Positions 51,595-60,665 are shown, counted from the stretch's first letter. The stretch is 64,000 nt of DNA from Actinoplanes missouriensis 431 (GCF_000284295.1 NC_017093.1:6944001-7008000); one strand, 5' to 3'. A program made the numbers and translations. The notes: a model not told the origin generated them from the sequence alone.

Positions 51595-53019
51595 TCAGAC
51601 CGTCTCCAGGACCTTCGGCTCCGCGGCGGGCGCGCCGGTCCGGCCGCGGCGCAGCATCCAGAGGCTGACCGGCACCCCGGCCGCGACCAGCACCGCGGCC
51701 ACCACCAGCGAGAACTGGTAGCCCTCCAGGAACCGGTGCAGCTCGGCGCCCTCGGCCGCGTTCGACCGGTTGGTCAGGATTGCGCCGAGCACCGTCACGC
51801 CGAGCAGGCCGAACACCTCACGGGAGACGTTGAGCATGCCGGAGGCGATCCCGGCGCGGCCGGGCGGCAGCGCGTCGACGACCACGGTGCTGAGCGGAAT
51901 CAGCAGGCCACCGCCGACGCCGTAGAGCGCGAACCAGGGCAGCAGGTCGGCGTAGGAGGTGCCCTCGCCGTACTGCGCGATGCCGGCGATCGCCGCGGCC
52001 ATCACCGCCAGACCGAAAGCGGTTACCCGGGCGACGCCGAAGCGGGCTTCCAGACGGGGCGCGAGGACCGCTCCGGCAGCCGTGATGATCGCCATCGGGA
52101 CGAAGGCCGCCCCCGCACCGGTGGGCGAGAAGCCGAGCACGTTCTGCAGGTAGATCGCCATGAAGAAGTAGATGCCGAACACGCCGAACGCCCACAGGCC
52201 CATCGCGAGCAGCCCGCCGGTGAACATCCGCGAACGGAAGAAGGACAGCTCCACCATCGAATCGGCGTTGCGGTTCTGCACGATCAGGAACGCCACCGCG
52301 GCCGCCGCGGCGACACCGAACGATCCCAGGATCAGCGGTGAGGTCCAGCCCTCGGCGTCACCCTCGATCAACGCGTACGTGAGGGCGAAGAGGGAGAGAG
52401 ACGATGTGGCCAGCCCCGCCGGGTCCAGGCGCCGCAAGGCGCGGGTGACGTTCGCCTGCCGGTGCCCGGCGGGCACGCTGAGCAGGGTGAGGCCCAGCGT
52501 CACCAGGCCGATCGGCAGGTTGATCAGGAAGATCCAGCCCCACGACACGTGCTCGCTGAGCACACCGCCGGTGAACGGCCCGACCGCGAGGGCGAGCGCG
52601 CCCACCCCGCCCCAGACGCCGATCGCGGTGCCGCGCTCCTTCGGGTCCGGGAAGAGCTCCTGCAGCAGCGCGAGCGAGGCCGGCGCGAGCAGCGCCGCGC
52701 CGACGCCTTGCACGGCACGCGCACCGATGAGCAGGCCCTGACTGTCGGCCAGGCCGGCCGCGACCGAGGCGACTGTGAAGATCACCAGCCCGCCGAGGAA
52801 CGCGAGCCGGGTGCCGAGCACGTCGGCGATCCGGCCGCCGGCCAGCAGCAGGCCGGCGAAGACCAGGATGTACGAGCTGGTGATCCATTCCAGTCCGGCG
52901 ATGCTCAGTCCGAGATCGCGCTGAATGCTCGGCAGGGCGACGTTCACGACGTTGTTGTCGAGATACGTCATGAACGTCCCGAGCGCCACCGCTACGAGCG
53001 CCCACCATCTTTTCTGCAT
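51595..53019 (-). CDS. MFS drug exporter, DHA2 type
   Basis: 474 aa, ATG 53019 after GGGGGAG. Motif A GGRIADVLGTRLAFLGGL, motif C AVGPFTGGVLSEHVSWGWIFLINLPIG, and about 14 hydrophobic helices place it in the EmrB/QacA (DHA2) family, which exports drugs by proton exchange. The short tail after the last helix is Arg/Pro-rich. It is divergent from a TetR regulator, with an operator ladder between them, so expression probably rises when the drug is bound (inference). Stop 3 bp from the convergent pnuC stop. Confidence 0.94.
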   Translation of the reverse strand: MQKRWWALVAVALGTFMTYLDNNVVNVALPSIQRDLGLSIAGLEWITSSYILVFAGLLLAGGRIADVLGTRLAFLGGLVIFTVASVAAGLADSQGLLIGARAVQGVGAALLAPASLALLQELFPDPKERGTAIGVWGGVGALALAVGPFTGGVLSEHVSWGWIFLINLPIGLVTLGLTLLSVPAGHRQANVTRALRRLDPAGLATSSLSLFALTYALIEGDAEGWTSPLILGSFGVAAAAAVAFLIVQNRNADSMVELSFFRSRMFTGGLLAMGLWAFGVFGIYFFMAIYLQNVLGFSPTGAGAAFVPMAIITAAGAVLAPRLEARFGVARVTAFGLAVMAAAIAGIAQYGEGTSYADLLPWFALYGVGGGLLIPLSTVVVDALPPGRAGIASGMLNVSREVFGLLGVTVLGAILTNRSNAAEGAELHRFLEGYQFSLVVAAVLVAAGVPVSLWMLRRGRTGAPAAEPKVLETV

Positions 53020-53045
53020 GTGCCCACTCCCCCTTTGCCACCGTT

Positions 53046-53088
53046 CATGTACACCGTCCATGTACAACGTACATGTACGTCGTACATG
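53046..53088. promoter_or_regulatory. TetR operator ladder of CATGTAC half-sites
   Basis: CATGTAC occurs at 53046, 53059 and 53072 (13-bp steps) and its reverse GTACATG at 53069 and 53082. They make two palindromes: CATGTAC-AAC-GTACATG (53059-53075) and ATGTACG-T-CGTACAT (53073-53087). Confidence 0.8.
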
Positions 53089-53114
53089 AGACCTGTACGT
53101 TGTATGGTTGTCAA

Positions 53115-53777
53115 GTGACGGGTGATCGACTGACCAAGGCGACGGTGGCCGAGTGCGCCCTGCGCCTGGCCGACGCGGAGGGCGTGGAGGCGGTCACCAT
53201 CCGCCGGCTCGCCAAGGAGCAGGGCGTCACCCCGATGGCGCTGTACTGGCATTTCAAGAACAAGGACGAGCTGCTGCTCGGGATCGTCGATCACGCGCTC
53301 GCCACCGTCCGCGCGGACCCGGCGGCGGGCGACCCGTGGCAGAAACGGCTGCGGACCGTGTTCGAGGCGGTGGTCGCCGTGATGCGCGAGCACCCGTCGC
53401 TGCCGACCCTGCTGCACGCGGTCGACAAGACCCAGACCGAGAGCTTCAGCCGGGCCACCAACGACACCCTCGCCCTGTTGTCGGACGCCGGGTTCACCGT
53501 CGAAGAGGGCTACTGGATCGCCACCCACCTGCTCAACGCCGCGATGGGCCTGGTCGCCGGCGAGCCGGGCTGGTGCCCGCCGGGCATGGCGTCCGAGGAC
53601 GCCGCCGAGTGGCGGCGGCAGAAACGGCTCCGGATGTCGCTGCTGCCGGCCGACCGCTTCCCGATGATGATCGAGTACGCCGCCTCGGTCGGCGACGTGC
53701 CCGACGTGGACCGGTACTACGCGTTCTGCGTCGATCTGATCATCGCCGGCGTCGAGGCGATGGCCGCCTCACGCTGA
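53115..53777 (+). CDS. TetR-family regulator (TetR_C C-terminal type)
   Basis: 220 aa, GTG 53115. TATGGT ends 6 nt before it, so it looks leaderless; the frame open to 53073 overlaps the operators. The N terminus carries the TetR helix-turn-helix: TIRRLAKEQGVTPMALYWHFKNKDELL. The rest is helical with a TetR_C-like ligand domain (HPSLPTLL, YWIATHLLNAAMGLVAGEPGW). It most likely represses the divergent DHA2 exporter and itself. Confidence 0.93.
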   Translation: MTGDRLTKATVAECALRLADAEGVEAVTIRRLAKEQGVTPMALYWHFKNKDELLLGIVDHALATVRADPAAGDPWQKRLRTVFEAVVAVMREHPSLPTLLHAVDKTQTESFSRATNDTLALLSDAGFTVEEGYWIATHLLNAAMGLVAGEPGWCPPGMASEDAAEWRRQKRLRMSLLPADRFPMMIEYAASVGDVPDVDRYYAFCVDLIIAGVEAMAASR

Positions 53778-53793
53778 CCGCTCCCCCTCACCC

Positions 53794-53822
53794 GGCGGCC
53801 GTCCATGGACGGCCGCCTTTTT
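53794..53822 (+). terminator. Perfect palindromic terminator after TetR
   Basis: A 24-bp perfect palindrome (GGCGGCCGTCC then its mirror) is followed by TTTTT, 17 bp past the TetR stop. Strong intrinsic terminator. Confidence 0.88.
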
Positions 53823-53841
53823 CGTTCATCTATCTGCATCA

Positions 53842-53887
53842 TCTTCCAAGCGATGAGCAATCTCTTCCAAGATGTGCAAGAACTTGC
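53842..53887 (+). promoter_or_regulatory. Putative maltose-type operators of the amylase
   Basis: TCTTCCAAG occurs at 53842 and 53863, 21 bp (two helix turns) apart. GCAAG-AA-CTTGC (53876-53887) is a perfect inverted repeat with the GCAAG/CTTGC half-sites described for streptomycete amylase and MalR control regions. TAGCTT at 53888-53893 may be the -10 element. Confidence 0.5.
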
Positions 53888-53971
53888 TAGCTTCCGTTCC
53901 AATGTGAACGCGGGATTACGCCCGCCGCTCTCCTGAAACAGCGCCGTCCCCCCGACGTTGGAGGCTCTGCC

Positions 53972-56695
53972 GTGTCCGAGAATCCCCATCCCCGGTATCG
54001 CCGACGATTGCTGGCGGCACTGGCCGCCGTACCCCTGCTGCTGGTGCTCTTCCCGCCCCTGGCGGCACTCGCGGCGAACTCGGTGACCGTCTACTACCAG
54101 CCGGCGACCTCGTGGACCGCCGTGAACGTGCACTACGCGCCGGCCGGTAGCTCGTGGACCACGGCGCCCGGTGTCGCGATGACCGCCGACGGCTGCGCCG
54201 GGTGGTTCCGCAAGGAGATCAGCCTCGGTGACGCGACCGGGGTGCGGCTGACCTTCAACAACGGGTCCGGGACCTGGGACAACAACGCCGGGAACAACTA
54301 CCTCGCGGGCACCGGCGTGGTCACCGTCGCGGGTGGCACCGTCGGCTCCGCGGTCCCCTGCGGCACCACCAACACCGCCAAGATCTATTACCGGACCGGA
54401 TGGGGTACGACGTACCTGCACTGGGCGCCGGCCGGTGGCTCGTGGACGACGGGGCCGGGTGTCGTCATGAACGAGACGGCGTGCACCGGGTGGGCGCTGA
54501 AGACCGTCAGCCTGGGCAGTGCGAGTGCCTTGCAAGCTACTTTCACGAACGGTTCGGGGGCCTGGGACAACAACAGCGGGCAGAACTACCGGGTGGGTGC
54601 CGGTGTCACCGCGGTCAGCGGAGGTGTGGTGACCGGGAACGCCGCGTCACCGTGCGCGGCGTCGCCCAGCCCTTCGGCCTCTGCTTCGGTTTCGCCCTCT
54701 GCTTCCCCCAGCGCGTCGGTTTCGCCGTCGACGTCGGCGTCCCCCAGCCCCACCACTCCCGCGACGATGCTCGGTGGCGATCCCCGCAAGGACAGCATCT
54801 ACTTCGTGCTGACCGCGCGGTTCTACGACGGCGACGGCAGCAACAACCGCGGTGGCAGCCAGCACACCAAGTCCGGGAACGCGGCCAACAACGACCCGAT
54901 GTTCCGCGGTGACTTCAAGGGACTCGTCGACAAGCTCGACTACATCAAGGCGCTCGGGTTCTCGGCCGTCTGGATCACGCCCGTGGTGCTGAACCGGTCC
55001 GATTATGACTACCACGGCTACCACGGGTGGGACTTCTACGAGGTCGACCCGCGACTGGAGTCGGACGGCGCGTCGTACCAGGATCTGATCGACACGGCGC
55101 ACGCCAAGGGCCTCAAGATCTATCAGGACGTGGTGTTCAACCACAGCTCCCGGTGGGGCGCGAAGGGCCTGTTCACGCCGACCGTCTACGGGGTCCGGGA
55201 CAGCCAGTGGAGCTGGTACTACAGCGAGAAGGTGGCCGGCAAGGAGTACAACCCGCTGGAGGAGAACGCCACCGGCAACACGTACAACGGCGACCTGTGG
55301 AGCAGCACCGCGCCGGCCGGCAGCACGTGCCCGAACTTCGGCCTGCCGACCGGGGCGAAGAGCAGCGAGGGGTACGCGCTCTACAACTGTCAATGGCCGT
55401 CACCGACCGCCAAGATGTTCCCGTCCGATCTCTATCACCAGTGCTGGATCGGTAACTGGGAGGGCGAGGACGCCCGATCGTGCTGGCTGCACGAGGACCT
55501 CGCCGACTTCAACACCGAGAACGCGACGGTGCAGAACTACCTGATCGGCGCGTACACGAAGTACATCGACATGGGCGTGGACGGCTTCCGCGTCGACACC
55601 GCCGTGCACATCCCGCGGGTCACCTGGAACCGCACGTTCCTGCCGGCCCTGCAAGCACACCTCACCGCGAAGTACGGAGCCGCCAAGGCCAAGGACTTCT
55701 ACATCTTCGGCGAGGTCGCCGCCTTCGTGAACGACAAGTGGAACCGCGGCTCGGTCAACCATTCCGCGCAGTTCTACACCTGGAAGGAACGCAAGGAGTA
55801 CGCCACCGACGACGTGACAGCCGCGATCGAGCAATTCAACTACGAGAACAATCTGGGTACGGGTGGACAGCCCACCAGCACGAACGCGTTCCTGTCCGGC
55901 AACACGTATCACGCGCCGGACCACAGCCGGTTCTCCGGCATGAACATCATCGACATGCGGATGCACATGAACTTCGGTGATGCGCCGAACGCGTTCTCCA
56001 ACGGCAAGGATTCCGACGACTCGGTGAACGACGCGACGTACAACACGGTCTACGTTGATTCGCACGACTACGGACCGAACAAGTCGTCAACCCGGTACGC
56101 CGGTGGCACGGACGCGTGGGCCGAGAACATGACGCTGATGTGGACGTTCCGCGGCATCCCGACGCTGTACTACGGCTCGGAGATCGAGTTCAAGGCGGGT
56201 CAGAAGATCGACTGCGGCCCGTCGTGTCCCCTGGAGACGACCGGTCGCGCCTACTACGGCACACATTTGGCCGGCACCGTCACGGCGAGCGACTTCGGGG
56301 TGGTCGGATCGGCGAGTGGAGCAGTCGCCACGACGCTGTCCCAGCCGCTGGTCAAGCATCTGCAGCGGCTCAACCAGATCCGGCGCGCGGTGCCGGCGTT
56401 GCAGATGGGTCAGTACTCGACCGAGGGTGTCAGCGGTGGCATGGCGTACAAGCGCCGGTACACGTCGGGAAGCGTGGACAGCTTCGCGTTGATCACGGTG
56501 TCCGGCGGGGCGACGTTCAGCGGCATCCCGAACGGCACCTATGTCGACGCGGTCACCGGCGACACGAAGACCGTGACGAACGGATCACTGACGATCAACC
56601 TGAATCAGAAGGGGAATCTGCGGGTCTATGTGCTCTCGCAGTCAGGCAACCCGGCGCCGGGCAAGGTAGGCGCCGACACGACGTATCTCCAGTGA
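53972..56695 (+). CDS. Secreted GH13 alpha-amylase with two CBM25 modules
   Basis: 907 aa, GTG 53972 after GGAGG. A signal peptide (basic RRR start, hydrophobic to about 34, ALAA end) is followed by two homologous CBM25-like starch-binding modules (about 36-130 and 135-225; YYQP.., VHYAPAGSSWTTAPG / LHWAPAGGSWTTGPG, WDNNxGxNY), a Ser/Pro linker (about 230-263), and a GH13 barrel. Catalytic residues: nucleophile D542 (GFRVDTAVH), acid/base E581 (IFGEV) and D699 (VDSHD). About 10 cysteines suggest disulfides. It would digest starch outside the cell. Possible maltose-type operators lie upstream. Confidence 0.95.
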   Translation: MSENPHPRYRRRLLAALAAVPLLLVLFPPLAALAANSVTVYYQPATSWTAVNVHYAPAGSSWTTAPGVAMTADGCAGWFRKEISLGDATGVRLTFNNGSGTWDNNAGNNYLAGTGVVTVAGGTVGSAVPCGTTNTAKIYYRTGWGTTYLHWAPAGGSWTTGPGVVMNETACTGWALKTVSLGSASALQATFTNGSGAWDNNSGQNYRVGAGVTAVSGGVVTGNAASPCAASPSPSASASVSPSASPSASVSPSTSASPSPTTPATMLGGDPRKDSIYFVLTARFYDGDGSNNRGGSQHTKSGNAANNDPMFRGDFKGLVDKLDYIKALGFSAVWITPVVLNRSDYDYHGYHGWDFYEVDPRLESDGASYQDLIDTAHAKGLKIYQDVVFNHSSRWGAKGLFTPTVYGVRDSQWSWYYSEKVAGKEYNPLEENATGNTYNGDLWSSTAPAGSTCPNFGLPTGAKSSEGYALYNCQWPSPTAKMFPSDLYHQCWIGNWEGEDARSCWLHEDLADFNTENATVQNYLIGAYTKYIDMGVDGFRVDTAVHIPRVTWNRTFLPALQAHLTAKYGAAKAKDFYIFGEVAAFVNDKWNRGSVNHSAQFYTWKERKEYATDDVTAAIEQFNYENNLGTGGQPTSTNAFLSGNTYHAPDHSRFSGMNIIDMRMHMNFGDAPNAFSNGKDSDDSVNDATYNTVYVDSHDYGPNKSSTRYAGGTDAWAENMTLMWTFRGIPTLYYGSEIEFKAGQKIDCGPSCPLETTGRAYYGTHLAGTVTASDFGVVGSASGAVATTLSQPLVKHLQRLNQIRRAVPALQMGQYSTEGVSGGMAYKRRYTSGSVDSFALITVSGGATFSGIPNGTYVDAVTGDTKTVTNGSLTINLNQKGNLRVYVLSQSGNPAPGKVGADTTYLQ

Positions 56696-56712
56696 CGCTC
56701 GCATCACGGTGA

Positions 56713-56753
56713 CTCGCGTTGAGTTGACTTGCACCAAGTCAACTCAACGCGAG
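56713..56753. terminator. Perfect 18-bp inverted repeat after the amylase
   Basis: Arms CTCGCGTTGAGTTGACTT and its complement flank a 5-base loop (GCACC), 17 bp past the amylase stop. There is no U tract. It joins directly to the 15-bp tandem repeats, so a role beyond termination is possible. Confidence 0.7.
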
Positions 56754-56873
56754 CGCATCAACAGGCAGCGCATCAACAGGCAGCGCATCAACAGGCAGCG
56801 CATCAACAGGCAGCGCATCAACAGGCAGCGCATCAACAGGCAGCGCATCAACAGGCAGCGCATCAACAGGCAA
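56754..56873. repeat. Eight 15-bp tandem repeats
   Basis: CGCATCAACAGGCAG is repeated eight times with only the final base of the last copy changed. A plus-strand frame through it would read RINRQ repeats, but no ribosome site or conserved context supports a gene. It sits between convergent genes. Confidence 0.9.
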
Positions 56874-56904
56874 TATGTACGCGTCAACACGCAAGCTGAG
56901 TTCG

Positions 56905-57462
56905 TCAACACGTCGGCACCCAGAGCCTCAGCTTCCCGCCACGCTGATCCTCGAAGACACCGCCGTTCGCCTCGATCACCTTGCGCGACGCGACGTTTGT
57001 GACGTCGCACATCACCAGCGCCGACGTGATGCCCAGCCCTCGCGCCACGGGCAGCGCCGCCCCCAGCATCGCCGTCGCATGACCACGGCGCCGCGCCGAC
57101 GACCGCACGTCGTACGAGATGTGGCCGCCCACCTCCAGCAGAACCTCGGTCAGCCGATGCCGGATCGCCACCCGCCCCAGATACTCGTCGTCCCGGATCC
57201 ACCACAGCGTCGTCGACGGCACGTGACCGGCGGGCCGGGGCGACTCCTCCAGCGACTGCGCACGCAACCACCGGACGTACTCCGCGAAACCCTCCGCCGT
57301 CCCCCAGCGCTCCCCGAACTCCCGCAACTCGTCGCCGATCACGGTGCGATCGGCGGGCTCACCTCGTCCTTCGTCGCGGAACTCGGCCATCGCGGCCATA
57401 AACGATCGATGCACACGCCCGGTGGGACGACTCAGCTGCGGCACATACCAGGTGTACCGCAC
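56905..57462 (-). CDS. GNAT-family acetyltransferase
   Basis: 185 aa, GTG 57462. A GNAT core is visible in the second half: STTLWWIRDDEYLGRVAIRHRL, GGHISYDVRSSARRRGHATAMLGAAL (the RRGHAT acetyl-CoA loop) and ITSALVMCDVTNVASRKVIEANGGVFED. The N-terminal part has an extra helix. The substrate is unknown; the ending (GGKLRLWVP) is like small-molecule or peptide N-acetyltransferases. It starts 10 bp after the stop of the DUF916 gene upstream on the same strand. Confidence 0.88.
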   Translation of the reverse strand: MRYTWYVPQLSRPTGRVHRSFMAAMAEFRDEGRGEPADRTVIGDELREFGERWGTAEGFAEYVRWLRAQSLEESPRPAGHVPSTTLWWIRDDEYLGRVAIRHRLTEVLLEVGGHISYDVRSSARRRGHATAMLGAALPVARGLGITSALVMCDVTNVASRKVIEANGGVFEDQRGGKLRLWVPTC

Positions 57463-57471
57463 CCGACGGGA

Positions 57472-58536
57472 TCACGGCGCGGCGCTGCGTTCGCGCAGCG
57501 CCTCCTCGACGGCCTCGCGCACGCGCTCGTCCTCGCGGTCCTTGCGCGTGGCGCGCCGCCGCCGGCCGGTCACGACACCGGCGACGATCAGGGCGACGAG
57601 TACGACGAGGAGCGCCGTCAACGTCCACGGCAGCGCCCAGACGTGAGCCGTGGCGGTCACCGGGTCCAGCGACGTCGTCGAGCCGGACGCGTCGGTGAGC
57701 AGCGGTGTCAGTTCCGCGGTGGCGGTGAGGACGACGGCCGGCGAGACGTCGCGCAGGGGCACCGTGACGTTCCAGGATTCGCCGGGCAGCAGCTCCGGCG
57801 GGGAGTCGACGGTGCCGGCGCCGGTGCGCAGCCAGCCGAACGGACCGGCGATCGAGACCTGCTGGCGGGCGGACTCGACGGCGTTGCCCGTGTTGCGGAT
57901 CGTGTACGAGACGGTGGCGTCGCCCGTGCCGAACGGGTTCGCCGAACCGGCGTAGTCGATCGTGAAGTCCTCGACGGCCAGGCCGGGCACGAGATCGCCG
58001 CCGACCCGGAGCTTGATCTTGATGCCGAGGCGGCGCTCGACGTTGATGGTCTGGTCGGAGGCCTGCGACAGCGAGGTCACGATGCCGCCCACGTAGTCGC
58101 CGGGTGTCGCGTTCGCGGGCACGTCCACGCTGAACGGGATCGACGCCTCTTTACCCGCCGGGACCGTGACCGTCGAGGAGCCGGCATGCACCCAGGCGCC
58201 GATGGCGACCGACTTCTTGTCGGCGGTGAGCAGGTCGAGCTGCCCTTCGCCGGTGGTGTACCCGTCGGCGGCGTAGACCGCGAGCGTGAGCGGCGCCTTC
58301 CCGTGGTTCGCCACCACCAGGGCGTCCGTGGCCGCGGCGCCCGCGTTGACCGCGTAGCTGTAGCTCGACCGGTCGGCGCCGTAGCTGTTGGAGCCGGTCC
58401 GGACCGTCCAGGTGACATCCCCCTCGGCGGCGCGGGCAACCGCCGGGGAAACCGCGGCCGCGGCGCCGGCAGGTGCCGGCACGGGACTGAGCACGGCGAC
58501 GAGAGCGGCGGTGACGGACAGGGCGGCAAGACGCAT
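57472..58536 (-). CDS. DUF916-type WxL-interacting membrane protein
   Basis: 354 aa, ATG 58536. A signal peptide (1-26) is followed by a DUF916-like domain (about 40-180: YSYAVNAGAAATDALVVANHGKAPLTLAVYAADG, GDYVGGI), a second Ig-like domain (about 185-290), one transmembrane helix (about 300-325) and a basic cytoplasmic tail. Proteins with DUF916 pair with WxL-domain proteins on Gram-positive cell surfaces. The upstream gene encodes a protein with a WxL-like C terminus, so the two likely form a surface complex (inference). A hairpin lies in the gap. Confidence 0.85.
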   Translation of the reverse strand: MRLAALSVTAALVAVLSPVPAPAGAAAAVSPAVARAAEGDVTWTVRTGSNSYGADRSSYSYAVNAGAAATDALVVANHGKAPLTLAVYAADGYTTGEGQLDLLTADKKSVAIGAWVHAGSSTVTVPAGKEASIPFSVDVPANATPGDYVGGIVTSLSQASDQTINVERRLGIKIKLRVGGDLVPGLAVEDFTIDYAGSANPFGTGDATVSYTIRNTGNAVESARQQVSIAGPFGWLRTGAGTVDSPPELLPGESWNVTVPLRDVSPAVVLTATAELTPLLTDASGSTTSLDPVTATAHVWALPWTLTALLVVLVALIVAGVVTGRRRRATRKDREDERVREAVEEALRERSAAP

Positions 58537-58561
58537 CGGAGAATCCTTAAAACGAGACGAG

Positions 58562-58594
58562 CCCCGGCAGGGCGGGCGAACCGCCCTGCCGGGG
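58562..58594 (-). terminator. Hairpin between PAP/WxL and DUF916 genes
   Basis: 14-bp perfect arms (CCCCGGCAGGGCGG and complement) with a 5-nt loop. On the minus strand it is followed by CTCGTCTCGTTTT. It can terminate or attenuate transcription between the two genes. Confidence 0.7.
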
Positions 58595-58600
58595 GACGAA

Positions 58601-60547
58601 TCAGCTGCTCAGCGCAGTGATCGTGAGGGTGGTGCGGTAGTTGCCCTTGGCGACGTCGGCCGGGACCTTCAAGTCCAGGTCGGCGCTGAGCAGGGCGGTG
58701 CCACGGGCGTGACCCTGCTCCGCGTAACCGAGGCCCCGCGACTCGGCGAGACCCTTGCCGTCGGTGCCGAAACCGGATTCGACGGCGTTGCCCGCCTTCG
58801 CGCCCGCGCCGGCCGCGGCGACGTACGGGGTCCAGCCCAGGTAGGAGCCGGAGAACGTCTTGCCGGCGTCCTTGAAGTCGCCGACGCTTGCCGACAGCGA
58901 CCACGGGGAGAGCGAGCGCCGGCTGTCCGACACCTTGATCGGGTTGATCGAGCCGGCGGCGGCGAAGTAGTCGCCGTCCTTCTCGACCGCGGTGCCGAGG
59001 TCGACCAGGCCGTTGTATCCGTCGATCGTCCAGCCGAACTCACCCGGCTTGGCGTTCGGGACGTTGACCTGGATGTCCTGGTTGTCACCGTGGTACGGGT
59101 GGACCGTCACCTTGTCGACGACCGAGCCGACGCCCTTGGTGTCCGCCGAGTTACTGCACGAGTTGCCCAGCTCGACCGAGGCGTTCGGGGCGGCGCAGGT
59201 GCCGCTGCGGACGTTCTCCACGACCAGCTTGTCGCTGCGGACCCCGACCTTGATGTACGACCGGACGTGCTCCTGGTTCTGCACGGAGTCGTACCAGTAC
59301 TCGTTCGGCTTCAGCGGGTCGGGCCCGTTGGTGCCGCTCGCGTCCGGCTTGGTGATGTCGTAGTACTTCGAGCCGGAGGCGGAGTTCGCCGTCACGTAGA
59401 GGACGCCGCCGGGACCGGCGAACACGTCCTCGGCGCCGGGCTTCTCGTCCGGGTTCGCCTTCGCGCCGTTCTTGATCAGGTAGCTGCGGGCGTAGACGTG
59501 GTCGTGGCCCTGCAGCACCAGGTCCACGCCGAGGTCGGAGAAGGTCTTCGGGAAGTCGTTCCGGCGGACCTTCGCGTCCGAGTCCTTGGCGTGCGCGGCG
59601 GCCGTGTAGATCGAGTGGTGGAAGACCAGAACCGTCCACTTGGCGTCGCCGCCGTGCTGCTTCACGACGTCGGTCACGTACTGGACGTGGGCCGCGTCGC
59701 CGCCGCCACCCTGCGAGGTGGCGTAGCTGTTGCTGTTCAGGTCGATGAACAGCGTGTCCTTGTAGATGTACCAGTAGTCGCCACCGGAGGTGTTCGACGC
59801 CGGGTTGCCGTTGGAGTAGTAGGCGCCGGAGCGGTCCGTGTTCGGGGTGAACAGGTGCTGCTCGTACGCCTTGCCGCCGACGTCGTGGTTGCCGATGGTG
59901 GCGGCCCACGGGTACTGGCGCAGCTTGTCGGAGGCCAGGAACGCGTTCCACTGGGCCTCGGTGTTGGCGGTCTCGACCTGGTCGCCGCCGGAGACCAGAA
60001 TCTCCGCGTTCGGGTTGGCGGCGAGCGACACGTCGAGGGTGTCGGTCCAGCCGGCCTGGTCCTTGGCGAGGTTGCCGGACGCGCCGATCTGCGGGTCGCC
60101 GTAGAACAGGAAGTCGTAGTCGCCTTCGAAGTCCTGCGTCTTGAAGGCGTACGCCGCCGACCAGCCGTCCGCCGAGCCCACCCGGTACGAGTACGCGGTG
60201 TTCTCCTTGAGCCCGGTGACCGTGGCGTGCCGGTTGTAGCCGCCGCTCGTGGCGATGTTGGCGGCGCCGACGCCGGCGAAGGTCACGGCGGTCGCCGGGA
60301 ACTCGCCGTTGACGATGTCGGCGGTGGGCGCCAGCTGGACCGACTGGGCGGTGTCGGCCGAGGAGTACCAGCTCACGATGCGCTGGGCCTCGTTGGCGCC
60401 GACGCCGAGGACGATGCTGCTCAGTGTGACGGGGTCGGCGGCGAGGGCCGGGGAGGCCAGTCCGCTGCCGAGGGCGACCGCCACGCCGAGGACCGCGGCC
60501 GTGGCGCCAGCGGCGGCACGGCGACGGCGGGACAGGTGGGTTCTCAT
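58601..60547 (-). CDS. Secreted purple-acid-phosphatase-like protein with WxL-like C terminus
   Basis: 648 aa, ATG 60547. A signal peptide (1-36, ALA end) is followed by an N-terminal Fn3-like domain (about 38-135), and a metallophosphoesterase core with FLFYGDPQIG, VSGGDQVE, IGNHDVGG, FHHSIY and GHDHVYAR (metal ligands of purple acid phosphatases). A C-terminal region (about 530-648) ends with PWSLSASVGDF, GWTPYV and YRTTLTITALSS, like WxL cell-wall domains. It likely hydrolyses organic phosphates at the cell surface and is held there through the WxL-like part and the DUF916 partner (inference). Confidence 0.9.
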   Translation of the reverse strand: MRTHLSRRRRAAAGATAAVLGVAVALGSGLASPALAADPVTLSSIVLGVGANEAQRIVSWYSSADTAQSVQLAPTADIVNGEFPATAVTFAGVGAANIATSGGYNRHATVTGLKENTAYSYRVGSADGWSAAYAFKTQDFEGDYDFLFYGDPQIGASGNLAKDQAGWTDTLDVSLAANPNAEILVSGGDQVETANTEAQWNAFLASDKLRQYPWAATIGNHDVGGKAYEQHLFTPNTDRSGAYYSNGNPASNTSGGDYWYIYKDTLFIDLNSNSYATSQGGGGDAAHVQYVTDVVKQHGGDAKWTVLVFHHSIYTAAAHAKDSDAKVRRNDFPKTFSDLGVDLVLQGHDHVYARSYLIKNGAKANPDEKPGAEDVFAGPGGVLYVTANSASGSKYYDITKPDASGTNGPDPLKPNEYWYDSVQNQEHVRSYIKVGVRSDKLVVENVRSGTCAAPNASVELGNSCSNSADTKGVGSVVDKVTVHPYHGDNQDIQVNVPNAKPGEFGWTIDGYNGLVDLGTAVEKDGDYFAAAGSINPIKVSDSRRSLSPWSLSASVGDFKDAGKTFSGSYLGWTPYVAAAGAGAKAGNAVESGFGTDGKGLAESRGLGYAEQGHARGTALLSADLDLKVPADVAKGNYRTTLTITALSS

Positions 60548-60665
60548 CGGTTTCCGTTTCCTACTTGATGAGAGTGAACGCTTCCCAATGGGAAAGATGG
60601 GAGGCGCGGATCAAGCTCGTCCTGCACCGTGAACCACCGGTGAACAAGATCAAGATCGTCGGTGC

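Noticed and set aside
56754..56873. Possible CRISPR array
   Set aside because: The 15-bp units are contiguous with no unique spacers, and no cas genes are present.
56709..57002. RINRQ-repeat protein frame
   Set aside because: Only reads through the 15-bp tandem repeats and the 3' end of the GNAT gene; no ribosome site or stable context.
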